Of a DNA stretch of 5,768 nt, positions 1 through 5,480 are shown one piece after another. Source of the DNA: Bacteroidales bacterium (GTDB lineage: Bacteria > Bacteroidota > Bacteroidia > Bacteroidales > F082). Made by a program: the position numbers and the translations under genes. The DNA is taken from contig JANTGU010000163.1 in assembly GCA_024762735.1 (NCBI GenBank), positions 1 to 5,768 on the forward strand, written 5' to 3'. Position 1 is the stretch's first letter. Each line of letters starts with the position of its first letter. The notes under the pieces were generated by a model. That model was given only the letters and a program-made list of their open reading frames with translations. It searched no databases and was not told where the DNA came from.

Positions 1-265
1 AAAATTATACAAAAAAGCAAACCAAAATCAGTTGCACGCTAATTCTTATGATTGTATACTCTAATCCATTAAGATAAGCTAATTCTATAGGAGCTATGAA
101 GAAAAAAAACAAAGAGGAATTGATCATCCTCACATGAAACGAATTTCGATTATTTATAAAATATTAATCTTTTTTATTGATTGATAGTTAGGTAAACAGA
201 CAGGCTTTTTATACATTTGCGGCCAATAATAAATTAAACCCGAAACAGCAAAAAACTATTTAATT
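1..265. other. Non-coding lead-in upstream of the aldehyde dehydrogenase
   Basis: This AT-rich stretch has no convincing gene. All three forward frames are open at base 1 but close within about 77 bases (stops at 40-42, 62-64 and 75-77), so the tail of an upstream plus-strand gene could end here but cannot be shown. A 14-codon ATG frame at 96-137 follows an AGGAG-like string but is too short to call. A 9-bp direct repeat, GCTAATTCT, sits at 38-46 and 78-86. The only regulatory signal I can support is the promoter box at 212-219. Confidence 0.6.
187..219 (+). promoter_or_regulatory. Candidate Bacteroidota-type promoter for the aldehyde dehydrogenase
   Basis: TACATTTG at 212-219 matches the Bacteroidota -7 consensus TAnnTTTG exactly. 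The -33 element is weak: GTTA at 187-190 stands where TTTG is expected, 21 bases upstream. Transcription would start near 225, giving an untranslated leader of about 40 bases before the ATG at 266. The leader is A-rich and lacks a Shine-Dalgarno sequence, as is usual in this phylum. The same octamer lies upstream of the SQR gene. Confidence 0.5.
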
Positions 266-1822
266 ATGAGTAAAGTAACTGATATTAACTCTGTTTTAAA
301 AGAGTTAGGAATTGAAAAAATTAATAAAGGGGTGTCAACCGGTTCAGAGTGGTTTGATACCGAAGGTGCCATCACGTCATCATCATCCCCTATTGATGGT
401 AAAGAGATTGCCAAAGTAAAAAATGCCACCCTCGACGATTACGAAAGAGTAATTAACAAAGCACAGGAAGCTTTTAAAGTATGGCGTCAGGTGCCGGCTC
501 CCGTAAGAGGTGAAATCGTGCGCCAGATTGGCCTGGCACTGCGCGAGAAAAAAGAAGCTCTCGGCGCATTGGTTACACTCGAGATGGGAAAAATCTACCA
601 GGAAGGACTTGGTGAAGTACAGGAAATGATTGACATTTGTGATTTTGCCACGGGTCAGTCTCGTTTGATTAATGGCACTAACCTGCAGTCGGAGCGTGTT
701 AACCACCGCTTATCAGAACAGTATCACCCCTTGGGAATTGTTGGTATTGTAACCTCCTACAACTTTCCTGTGGCCGTTTGGGCATGGAATACAGCCTTGG
801 CAGCTATCGCCGGTGATGTGGTCATTTGGAAACCATCTTCAAAAACACCGTTGACAGCTATCGCTACCCAGCGCATCATCAACAATGTTTTAAAAGAAAA
901 CAAGGTACCCGAAGGTGTATTCAACCTGGTGATAGCCAAATCGTCGGTTATGGGCGACAACTTTCTTGCTGACAAACGTATCCCGCTGATGTCGGTAACC
1001 GGCTCCACAGCTGTTGGTAAGCGTGTAGGTGGTATCGTTGGCAAACGCCTTGGCAAAACCATTCTTGAACTCGGTGGTAACAATGCCGTAATTATTGCGC
1101 CCAGTGCCGATATCCAGATGGCTGTCATGTCAACGGTTTTCGGAACGGTTGGAACAGCCGGACAACGCTGTACCACTACCCGTCGTGTCATTATTCACGA
1201 AGACATTTATGATGAAGTACGCGATAAATTTATTGGGGCTTACAAAAATGTGGTTGCCAAAATTGGTAATCCATTGGACGAAGACTATTTGGTTGGTCCT
1301 TTGATTGACAAGTACTCTGTAGAGTTGTTCCAAAACGCGGTAGCTAAAGTACAGGAAGAGGGTGGTAAAATCCTCTTTGGTGGTGAAGTACTTACCGGTG
1401 AAGGCTACGAATCGGGCAACTACGTGGTACCATGTATTGCGGAAGCCGAAAATCATTATAAAATAGTACAGGAAGAAACTTTTGCTCCTATCGTGTACTT
1501 TATCAAGTACAAGGGCGACATCATGAATGCCATTGAAATTCAGAATGATGTTCCTCAGGGACTTTCCTCAGCCTGCTTTACCCTGGACATGCGCGAGGCC
1601 GAAACATTCCTATCTTACGCCGGTTCCGACTGTGGTATTGCCAATGTAAACCTGGGAACCTCGGGAGCCGAAATCGGGGGTGCCTTTGGCGGTGAAAAAG
1701 ATACCGGTGGCGGACGTGAGTCAGGTTCTGATGCCTGGAAAATTTACATGCGTCGTCAAACCAACACCATCAACTACAGCACCGACTTACCCCTTGCACA
1801 GGGCATTAAGTTTGATGTTTAA
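266..1822 (+). CDS. ALDH7-family aldehyde dehydrogenase, probable alpha-aminoadipate semialdehyde (piperideine-6-carboxylate) dehydrogenase
   Basis: A complete 518-residue NAD(P)-dependent aldehyde dehydrogenase of the antiquitin (ALDH7) type, called AmaB or Pcd in bacteria. The known family reaction is oxidation of alpha-aminoadipate semialdehyde, in equilibrium with piperideine-6-carboxylate, to alpha-aminoadipate in lysine degradation; this is a cytosolic enzyme. Visible catalytic parts are the oxyanion-hole Asn166 in SYNFPVAVW, the cofactor-binding Lys189 in WKPSS, the general base Glu268 in LELGG, the nucleophile Cys302 in GQRCTTTRR, and Glu404 in QEETFAPI. The C-terminal block from about 463 (TSGAEIGGAFGGEKDTGGG, then RESGSDAWK) is the hallmark separating ALDH7 from other ALDH classes. 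Length is normal for the family and no key residue is missing. The start is the first in-frame ATG, after an A-rich leader without a Shine-Dalgarno sequence. It is monocistronic here, with its own promoter and terminator. No other lysine-catabolic gene is in view, so the substrate rests on family similarity. Confidence 0.92.
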   Translation: MSKVTDINSVLKELGIEKINKGVSTGSEWFDTEGAITSSSSPIDGKEIAKVKNATLDDYERVINKAQEAFKVWRQVPAPVRGEIVRQIGLALREKKEALGALVTLEMGKIYQEGLGEVQEMIDICDFATGQSRLINGTNLQSERVNHRLSEQYHPLGIVGIVTSYNFPVAVWAWNTALAAIAGDVVIWKPSSKTPLTAIATQRIINNVLKENKVPEGVFNLVIAKSSVMGDNFLADKRIPLMSVTGSTAVGKRVGGIVGKRLGKTILELGGNNAVIIAPSADIQMAVMSTVFGTVGTAGQRCTTTRRVIIHEDIYDEVRDKFIGAYKNVVAKIGNPLDEDYLVGPLIDKYSVELFQNAVAKVQEEGGKILFGGEVLTGEGYESGNYVVPCIAEAENHYKIVQEETFAPIVYFIKYKGDIMNAIEIQNDVPQGLSSACFTLDMREAETFLSYAGSDCGIANVNLGTSGAEIGGAFGGEKDTGGGRESGSDAWKIYMRRQTNTINYSTDLPLAQGIKFDV

Positions 1823-1840
1823 TTTTTAACTTCGAAATAA

Positions 1841-1880
1841 AAAGCCTCGTGTAAACTAATTACACGAGGCTTTTTTTTAA
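1841..1880. terminator. Bidirectional intrinsic terminator between the aldehyde dehydrogenase and the SQR unit
   Basis: A perfect 14-bp stem pairs 1841-1854 (AAAGCCTCGTGTAA) with 1860-1873 (TTACACGAGGCTTT) around a 5-base loop (ACTAA). On the plus strand it starts 18 bases after the aldehyde dehydrogenase stop and runs into eight T residues (1871-1878). On the minus strand the same hairpin is followed by TTTTTATTTC, so it can also end transcription arriving from the SQR gene and the small gene after it. Confidence 0.93.
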
Positions 1881-1945
1881 CGCACAAAAACTACTCGCTT
1901 ATGCCCTGCTGGACATATCGGGTGGCTTTAACATGACTCAGGAAA

Positions 1946-2116
1946 CTACGAGTGTCCCCCAACCACAATACGCATTATTTTAATATTTAAAATCAACCAT
2001 CTCCAGGCTTGATAAATAATGCATCTCCTGAAAAACATGGTGATTTTGGTGGGCATAGGCGGATACGATTCATCGGAATATGCCTCGGTACGATTTTGAT
2101 TTACATCTTCAGCCAT
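1946..2116 (-). CDS. Small protein of unknown function encoded directly downstream of SQR
   Basis: A 56-residue reading frame runs from ATG (2116-2114) to TAG (1948-1946) on the minus strand. I do not recognise the family. Residues 1-24 are polar and acidic (MAEDVNQNRTEAYSDESYPP, then MPTK). Residues 25-52 form a basic, strongly aromatic and aliphatic stretch (ITMFFRRCIIYQAWRWLILN, then IKIMRIVV) with Arg/Lys at 30, 31, 39, 46 and 49, so an amphipathic membrane-surface helix fits better than a clean transmembrane span. It ends in GGHS and has one cysteine (Cys32). The ATG lies 35 bases after the SQR stop, on the same strand, behind an A/T-rich leader of the kind used for initiation here. No promoter or terminator is visible between the two genes, so co-transcription with SQR is likely. 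The bidirectional hairpin downstream would end the unit. A helper or membrane partner of SQR is conceivable but is inference. The main alternative is a chance frame. Confidence 0.6.
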   Translation of the reverse strand: MAEDVNQNRTEAYSDESYPPMPTKITMFFRRCIIYQAWRWLILNIKIMRIVVGGHS

Positions 2117-2151
2117 AATATTTTTATTTTTTATTGTTTCAATTCAGTTTT

Positions 2152-3609
2152 CTATTCGGGCAGTAGCCACCAGAGAGGGTATCCCTTGGCTTTATGCAAG
2201 AACATGTAATGCATAAACCATTTCAGCCAGTGGCCAGCCAAACCTGCTTCACCTACTGTATAGCTCAAATCGCGGCCATATTTCGGGTGCTTGTCCCAAT
2301 CCTGTACAATAGGGTAAACCGTCATGGTGGCAGCAGCGCCGTTTAGCAAGCCGTATCCGGCTGACACAATACAGGCGGCACCCATTTTAGCCATAGAGGC
2401 TTTATGTTTCATTTTCGGCTCACCCGATTTAATCCAGTCAATAATGTTATCGGCAATAATTTTACCAATTACGCCCGACGGCATTCCCGTACGGGGAGGA
2501 GCCGGAAAAATAGCGGTTCCATTAGGACTTTTCATCGGTTTGGAAATGGAATGCGGCGGTGCAAAAGCAATACCGGCAGCAAAGATATTTCCATAATCAG
2601 GATTTTGATAAGTAGATGGCCAGTCGTTGGCACTCCACTCTTCAAAAGGTTTTGGCGTATAGTCGGCATCCACCACCATAAAGCCGTTGGGCTTAAATAG
2701 TTTGGAAGTGATGTCTTCACCGTTTTTATCGGCAGCCGTAATTCCATTTCCTGTGAAGGCAGGAATGAGCATTGCAAAATCGTAGGCTATATCACTTTCA
2801 TTGCCATCCAGGGTTTCGTAATAAATTTTCGATTCATCAACCTTTTTAACGCCGGCACGCTTAATCCATTTTATGTCGCGTTGTTTCAGAAACGACTCGG
2901 TAAAAGTTTTGGTATTTGTAATGTAGCCACCTCTTTTAATATAGGCACCCCCCATACCAAAGTCACCCAGTTCATACTCGTTGGTGAGCCATGTAATTTC
3001 AGCCAAATGACTGAGCTTTCTTCTTTTAAGCTCCCAGGCAACGTTTAAAATATATTCAAAGGCAGCACCCTGGCAGGTAGCCCCGGGATGGCCTGTTCCG
3101 ATAACAAATTTCTGTTTTTCACCCTTTTTCATTTTTTCAATAGCCACCTGAAATTTCTCCCATGCTTCTGCTGCGTGACTAAAAGAACATACTGAAACGG
3201 TATGTTGTCCGGGACCAATACCGGGTGTTTTCTCAAAAGCGAGTTTGGGACCCGTAGCATTAATTAAGAAGTCGTAATCCACGGTCTCTTTTTGTCCTAC
3301 TTTATCCTGCCCGGTGTATTCGATGGTTACGAACGGTCTTTCCGAATCTTTAGACCCCTCGGGATGAATGGATAGTGCTTTTGCCTGTTTAAAGACAATG
3401 TTTTGCTTTTTATAGCGATTTTCGAGACGAAATTTTACCTGGTCAGGCGTCATCCTGCCCACACCAACCCAAATGTTCGACGGAATCCAATGATAATGCA
3501 TGGTAGGTGCAACCACCACCACCTCATGCTTTCTGCCTAACTTCTTTTTAAGCCATGCCGAAGCTGTATGTCCCGAAACACCGGCACCCAAAACGACTAC
3601 TTTTGCCAT
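2152..3609 (-). CDS. sqr: Sulfide:quinone oxidoreductase (FAD-dependent)
   Basis: A complete 485-residue flavoprotein of the two-dinucleotide-binding-domain superfamily. SQRs oxidise sulfide to sulfane sulfur or polysulfide and pass electrons through FAD to the membrane quinone pool. The N-terminal FAD motif is GAGVSG (8-13), followed by the ATG motif at 118-120. Three cysteines match the SQR pattern: Cys141; Cys179 in HPGATCQGAAFEY; and Cys413 after the segment holding NIFAAGIAFAPP (341-352) and PAPPRTG (369-375). That segment corresponds to the quinone-site region with its PKTG-like motif in known SQRs. The two cysteines flanking the flavin, 179 and 413, would carry the bridging sulfur. The last 30 residues are rich in Trp, Phe and Tyr (WLKWFMHYMF, YPLWWLLPE), matching the C-terminal membrane-binding helices of SQR. 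These features favour SQR over type II NADH dehydrogenase or flavocytochrome c. There is no signal peptide. It leads a likely two-gene unit with the small gene at 1946-2116. Detoxification versus energy conservation cannot be decided from sequence. Confidence 0.85.
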   Translation of the reverse strand: MAKVVVLGAGVSGHTASAWLKKKLGRKHEVVVVAPTMHYHWIPSNIWVGVGRMTPDQVKFRLENRYKKQNIVFKQAKALSIHPEGSKDSERPFVTIEYTGQDKVGQKETVDYDFLINATGPKLAFEKTPGIGPGQHTVSVCSFSHAAEAWEKFQVAIEKMKKGEKQKFVIGTGHPGATCQGAAFEYILNVAWELKRRKLSHLAEITWLTNEYELGDFGMGGAYIKRGGYITNTKTFTESFLKQRDIKWIKRAGVKKVDESKIYYETLDGNESDIAYDFAMLIPAFTGNGITAADKNGEDITSKLFKPNGFMVVDADYTPKPFEEWSANDWPSTYQNPDYGNIFAAGIAFAPPHSISKPMKSPNGTAIFPAPPRTGMPSGVIGKIIADNIIDWIKSGEPKMKHKASMAKMGAACIVSAGYGLLNGAAATMTVYPIVQDWDKHPKYGRDLSYTVGEAGLAGHWLKWFMHYMFLHKAKGYPLWWLLPE

Positions 3610-3641
3610 AATCTGTATTTAGTTTAAATTAAAAATCGGGT

Positions 3642-3672
3642 CAAATGTACTATTAATTTTTCATATATACAA
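3642..3672 (-). promoter_or_regulatory. Promoter of the SQR gene
   Basis: Read on the minus strand, TTG (3672-3670) is followed after 20 bases by TACATTTG (3649-3642). This fits the Bacteroidota promoter pattern of a TTTG/TTG -33 box, 19-21 bases, then TAnnTTTG. The predicted start of transcription, near 3636, leaves an untranslated leader of about 27 bases before the ATG at 3609. There is no Shine-Dalgarno sequence. Confidence 0.65.
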
Positions 3673-3675
3673 GGA

Positions 3676-3691
3676 GTAACCAAGGTGTTAC
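3676..3691. promoter_or_regulatory. Inverted repeat GTAAC-N6-GTTAC, candidate operator for SQR
   Basis: Perfect 5-base arms (3676-3680 and 3687-3691) are separated by 6 bases. That 5-6-5 geometry is the one used by CRP/FNR-superfamily dimers. It begins 3 bases upstream of the SQR -33 box, with its centre about 48 bases before the predicted start of transcription, a position suited to an activator touching RNA polymerase. The sequence shows the symmetry and position; the regulator's identity is unknown, and arms this short could arise by chance. Confidence 0.35.
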
Positions 3692-3736
3692 AGCTATTCG
3701 GGATTTAAAAAAAAGGATTAAAGCACTAAAAAGTCA

Positions 3737-3777
3737 ATCGATTTAAAGAAATATTTAAATTTGAACAAAAAATCGAT
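3737..3777 (+). promoter_or_regulatory. pssA promoter box framed by an 8-bp inverted repeat
   Basis: TAAATTTG at 3756-3763 matches the -7 consensus TAnnTTTG, but no TTG -33 box stands at the usual distance. It is flanked by ATCGATTT (3737-3744) and AAATCGAT (3770-3777), perfect 8-base inverted arms whose centres are 33 bp apart, about three helical turns. The right arm runs into the ATG at 3776. Transcription starting around 3770 would give a nearly leaderless message. The palindrome could be an operator, but this is inference. Confidence 0.4.
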
Positions 3778-4519
3778 GAGCGTAAAAAGCCATATTCCGA
3801 ACACGATAACCCTGATGAATTTAACCATGGGAATTGCTTCCATCTATTTTTCATTTCAGGGCACACAAGAGCATTTAGCTGTGGCAGGTTATCTTATTTT
3901 CGCAGCAGCTCTGTTTGACTTTTTTGATGGTTTTGCCGCCAGGCTTCTGCATGCAAAATCTGAAATTGGATTACAGCTCGACTCTCTTGCCGACATGGTA
4001 TCGTTTGGGGTAGCCCCCGGTTTTATCATTTATCAAATGATTGTTTTAAGCCATGGCAAGCCCATGGATATGGTTAGCGGCTTCAACTTGTTTACCTTGT
4101 GGGCCATTTTAATTCCCTGGGGTGCTGCCTTGCGATTGGCCAAATTTAATGTGGATGATAGTCAACAGATGGGCTTTAAAGGAATGCCAACTCCTGCACT
4201 GGCATTTTTAGTTGCTTCGCTGCCTATTATCAGGGTAACCTTATACACCAACCAGGGAATGATTTACATGATTTTTACCAACTCCTACTTTTTAGCAGCC
4301 ACGGCCATTGCCGGTTTCTTTTTAATGACCAGCAGTTTCCCCATGTTCGCGCTAAAGTTTAAAGACTATAAATGGAAGGGCAATGAGTTTAGATACTCCT
4401 TTTTACTAACATCTTTAATTATTCTGATTCTTTTTAAAATAGTGGCCATACCCTTTATTATTGCACTATACCTGTTTCTTTCGCTTATCATATACCTTTC
4501 AAACATGCAATACGATTAG
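3776..4519 (+). CDS. pssA: CDP-diacylglycerol--serine O-phosphatidyltransferase (phosphatidylserine synthase)
   Basis: A 247-residue integral membrane enzyme of the CDP-alcohol phosphatidyltransferase family. It joins serine to CDP-diacylglycerol to make phosphatidylserine, the precursor of phosphatidylethanolamine. The full family signature is present: D48-x2-D51-G52-x2-A55-R56-x8-G65-x3-D69-x3-D73, whose four aspartates bind the metal ions and do catalysis. Hydrophobic segments lie near 10-27, 34-50, 75-92, 103-120, 139-155, 163-185, 208-224 and 224-242, giving six to eight membrane passes. The SFGVAPG stretch just after the signature is typical of type II (Bacillus-like) PssA. I chose the ATG at 3776: the in-frame TTG at 3761 adds only five residues and overlaps the -7 box, and MSVKSHIPN is a natural start for this family. 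No phosphatidylserine decarboxylase gene is adjacent; the left neighbour is the divergent SQR. It converges on lptB with 2 bases between stops. Confidence 0.9.
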   Translation: MSVKSHIPNTITLMNLTMGIASIYFSFQGTQEHLAVAGYLIFAAALFDFFDGFAARLLHAKSEIGLQLDSLADMVSFGVAPGFIIYQMIVLSHGKPMDMVSGFNLFTLWAILIPWGAALRLAKFNVDDSQQMGFKGMPTPALAFLVASLPIIRVTLYTNQGMIYMIFTNSYFLAATAIAGFFLMTSSFPMFALKFKDYKWKGNEFRYSFLLTSLIILILFKIVAIPFIIALYLFLSLIIYLSNMQYD

Positions 4520-4521
4520 CA

Positions 4522-5256
4522 TCAGCTTTTCTTTTTTCGCAGTTCAAAGTTTTTGCCGAGGTACACTTTTCTAACATGCTCGTCAGCGGCCAGCTCTTCA
4601 GCAGTTCCTGCTTTTAAGATAGATCCTTCAAAGAGCAGATAAGCCCTGTCGGTAATGGTTAACGTTTCGTGGACATTATGGTCGGTAATTAGGATGCCAA
4701 TGTTTTTCTCTTTTAACTTGGCTACAATCGACTGAATATCTTCAACGGCAATGGGATCGACTCCTGCAAAAGGTTCGTCAAGCAGGATAAACTTGGGATC
4801 CACTGCCAGGGCACGGGCAATTTCGGTACGGCGGCGTTCTCCCCCCGAAAGCTGTATGCCTTTACTCTTACGGATATGTTGCAAACCAAACTCATCCAGC
4901 AGCGATTCCAGTTTTTCTTTACGCTGCTGTTTGGTTAAATCGGTAAACTCCATCACGGCATTCAGGTTATCTTCCACCGAGAGGTGCCTAAACACCGAAG
5001 CCTCCTGAGCCAGGTACCCGATTCCCTGCTGGGCTCTTTTATACATGGGCATCTCCGTGATTTCCCTGTCTTCCAGGTAAACATGACCGTCGAAAGGTTT
5101 GATGAGCCCGACAATCATGTAAAAAGTGGTTGTTTTCCCTGCCCCGTTGGGTCCCAGCAAGCCCACAATCTCACCTTGGTTAACTTCCACCGAAACGCCT
5201 TTGACAACGGTCCGCTGTCGATATTTTTTTATCAGATTCGTGGTGTGCAGCTTCAT
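4522..5256 (-). CDS. lptB: LPS export ABC transporter ATP-binding protein LptB
   Basis: A complete 244-residue ABC ATPase. LptB dimers sit on the cytoplasmic side of LptFG and drive extraction of lipopolysaccharide from the inner membrane into the LptC-LptA-LptD bridge. Motifs in order are Walker A GPNGAGKTT (35-43), Q-loop Gln84 in YLAQEASVFRHLSV, signature LSGGE (136-140), Walker B FILLDEP (156-162) with catalytic Glu161, D-loop AGVD (164-167) and switch His193 in TDHNVHETL. The combination YLAQEASVFRHLSVEDN, ERRRTEIARALA and EPFAGVDPIAV is characteristic of LptB rather than of the related LivF/LivG amino-acid ATPases. The basic C-terminus (ELRKKKS) is slightly long but normal for Bacteroidota. 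The first ATG is used; its leader is A-rich (AAAACAAAAAACAG) with no Shine-Dalgarno sequence. No other lpt gene is adjacent. It converges on pssA. Confidence 0.93.
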   Translation of the reverse strand: MKLHTTNLIKKYRQRTVVKGVSVEVNQGEIVGLLGPNGAGKTTTFYMIVGLIKPFDGHVYLEDREITEMPMYKRAQQGIGYLAQEASVFRHLSVEDNLNAVMEFTDLTKQQRKEKLESLLDEFGLQHIRKSKGIQLSGGERRRTEIARALAVDPKFILLDEPFAGVDPIAVEDIQSIVAKLKEKNIGILITDHNVHETLTITDRAYLLFEGSILKAGTAEELAADEHVRKVYLGKNFELRKKKS

Positions 5257-5330
5257 CTGTTTTTTGTTTTACTTATTGCTTAGAAAGAATCTCCCAAAAC
5301 GCCATCGCCTCACGAGCAGAAGTTATAATA

Positions 5331-5345
5331 ACGGGAGCCTCCCGT
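5331..5345. repeat. Short perfect palindrome in the lptB leader
   Basis: ACGGGAG (5331-5337) and CTCCCGT (5339-5345) are perfect inverted arms around one base; as RNA this gives a 6-bp G+C-rich stem with a 3-base loop. It lies about 75 bases upstream of the lptB ATG. On the minus strand it is followed by TATTATAAC rather than a clean T run, so it is a poor terminator. It may be a leader hairpin or part of a repeat. Confidence 0.45.
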
Positions 5346-5391
5346 CACCGGTTCAAAAAAACGCTGTAATGGTTTTAAAACTACCGAACTC

Positions 5392-5425
5392 CAAATGCAT
5401 CAAATATTTTAATTGCACCCGCAAA
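5392..5425 (-). promoter_or_regulatory. Weak candidate promoter for lptB
   Basis: On the minus strand TTTG (5425-5422) is followed after 22 bases by TGCATTTG (5399-5392), one mismatch from TAnnTTTG and slightly over the usual spacing. Transcription would start near 5386 with a leader of about 130 bases that contains the 5331-5345 palindrome. It is the best match in the spacer, but read-through from the Fic gene is also possible. Confidence 0.25.
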
Positions 5426-5480
5426 ATTGTCCTTTTACTTGTAACCCCCTTATGGTGTCTAGGTTTTGTTTGCAACGTTT

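Larger units (their letters stand above)
5257..5480. other. Non-coding spacer between lptB and the Fic gene
   Basis: No gene long enough to call. It holds the lptB leader and probably its promoter, a 15-bp palindrome (5331-5345), and two short coding-like scraps on the minus strand. One ends in AREAMAFWEILSKQ at a TAA (5275-5273), 16 bases before the lptB ATG, and is open for only 23 codons after a TGA at 5347-5345. The other is a 15-codon ATG frame at 5400-5353 that stops right after a run of seven T residues. They could be remnants of a decayed gene or part of a dispersed repeat; neither can be shown here. Confidence 0.5.

Noticed and set aside
96..137. Thirteen-residue frame MKKKNKEELIILT with an upstream AGGAG-like string
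   Set aside because: It is too short to separate from chance in AT-rich DNA, and Shine-Dalgarno sequences carry little weight in this phylum.
140..148. CGAATTTCG near-palindrome
   Set aside because: Four-base arms around one base are expected by chance and sit at no promoter-relevant position.
757..1191. 144-codon open frame antisense to the aldehyde dehydrogenase
   Set aside because: It lies wholly inside a strongly supported gene, its product is a Thr/Arg/Pro-rich string with no recognisable motif, and it is a typical shadow frame. The same applies to the antisense frames at 383-706 and 1130-1456.
2009..2209. 66-codon plus-strand frame between the aldehyde dehydrogenase and SQR
   Set aside because: It needs a TTG start, overlaps the SQR 3' end and runs opposite to the better-looking small gene at 1946-2116.
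2324..2777. Several open frames of 80-98 codons overlapping the SQR gene
   Set aside because: They are shadows of SQR: no start context and no domain, while SQR covers the region with clear motifs.
3761..3775. TTG start giving pssA five extra residues
   Set aside because: The TTG overlaps the -7 box TAAATTTG and an ATG follows five codons later at the expected family N-terminus.
4751..5283. Plus-strand frames of 85-140 codons across lptB and its leader
   Set aside because: They are antisense to lptB, low in plausible motifs and rich in Ser/Arg/Leu runs typical of reverse-strand reading.
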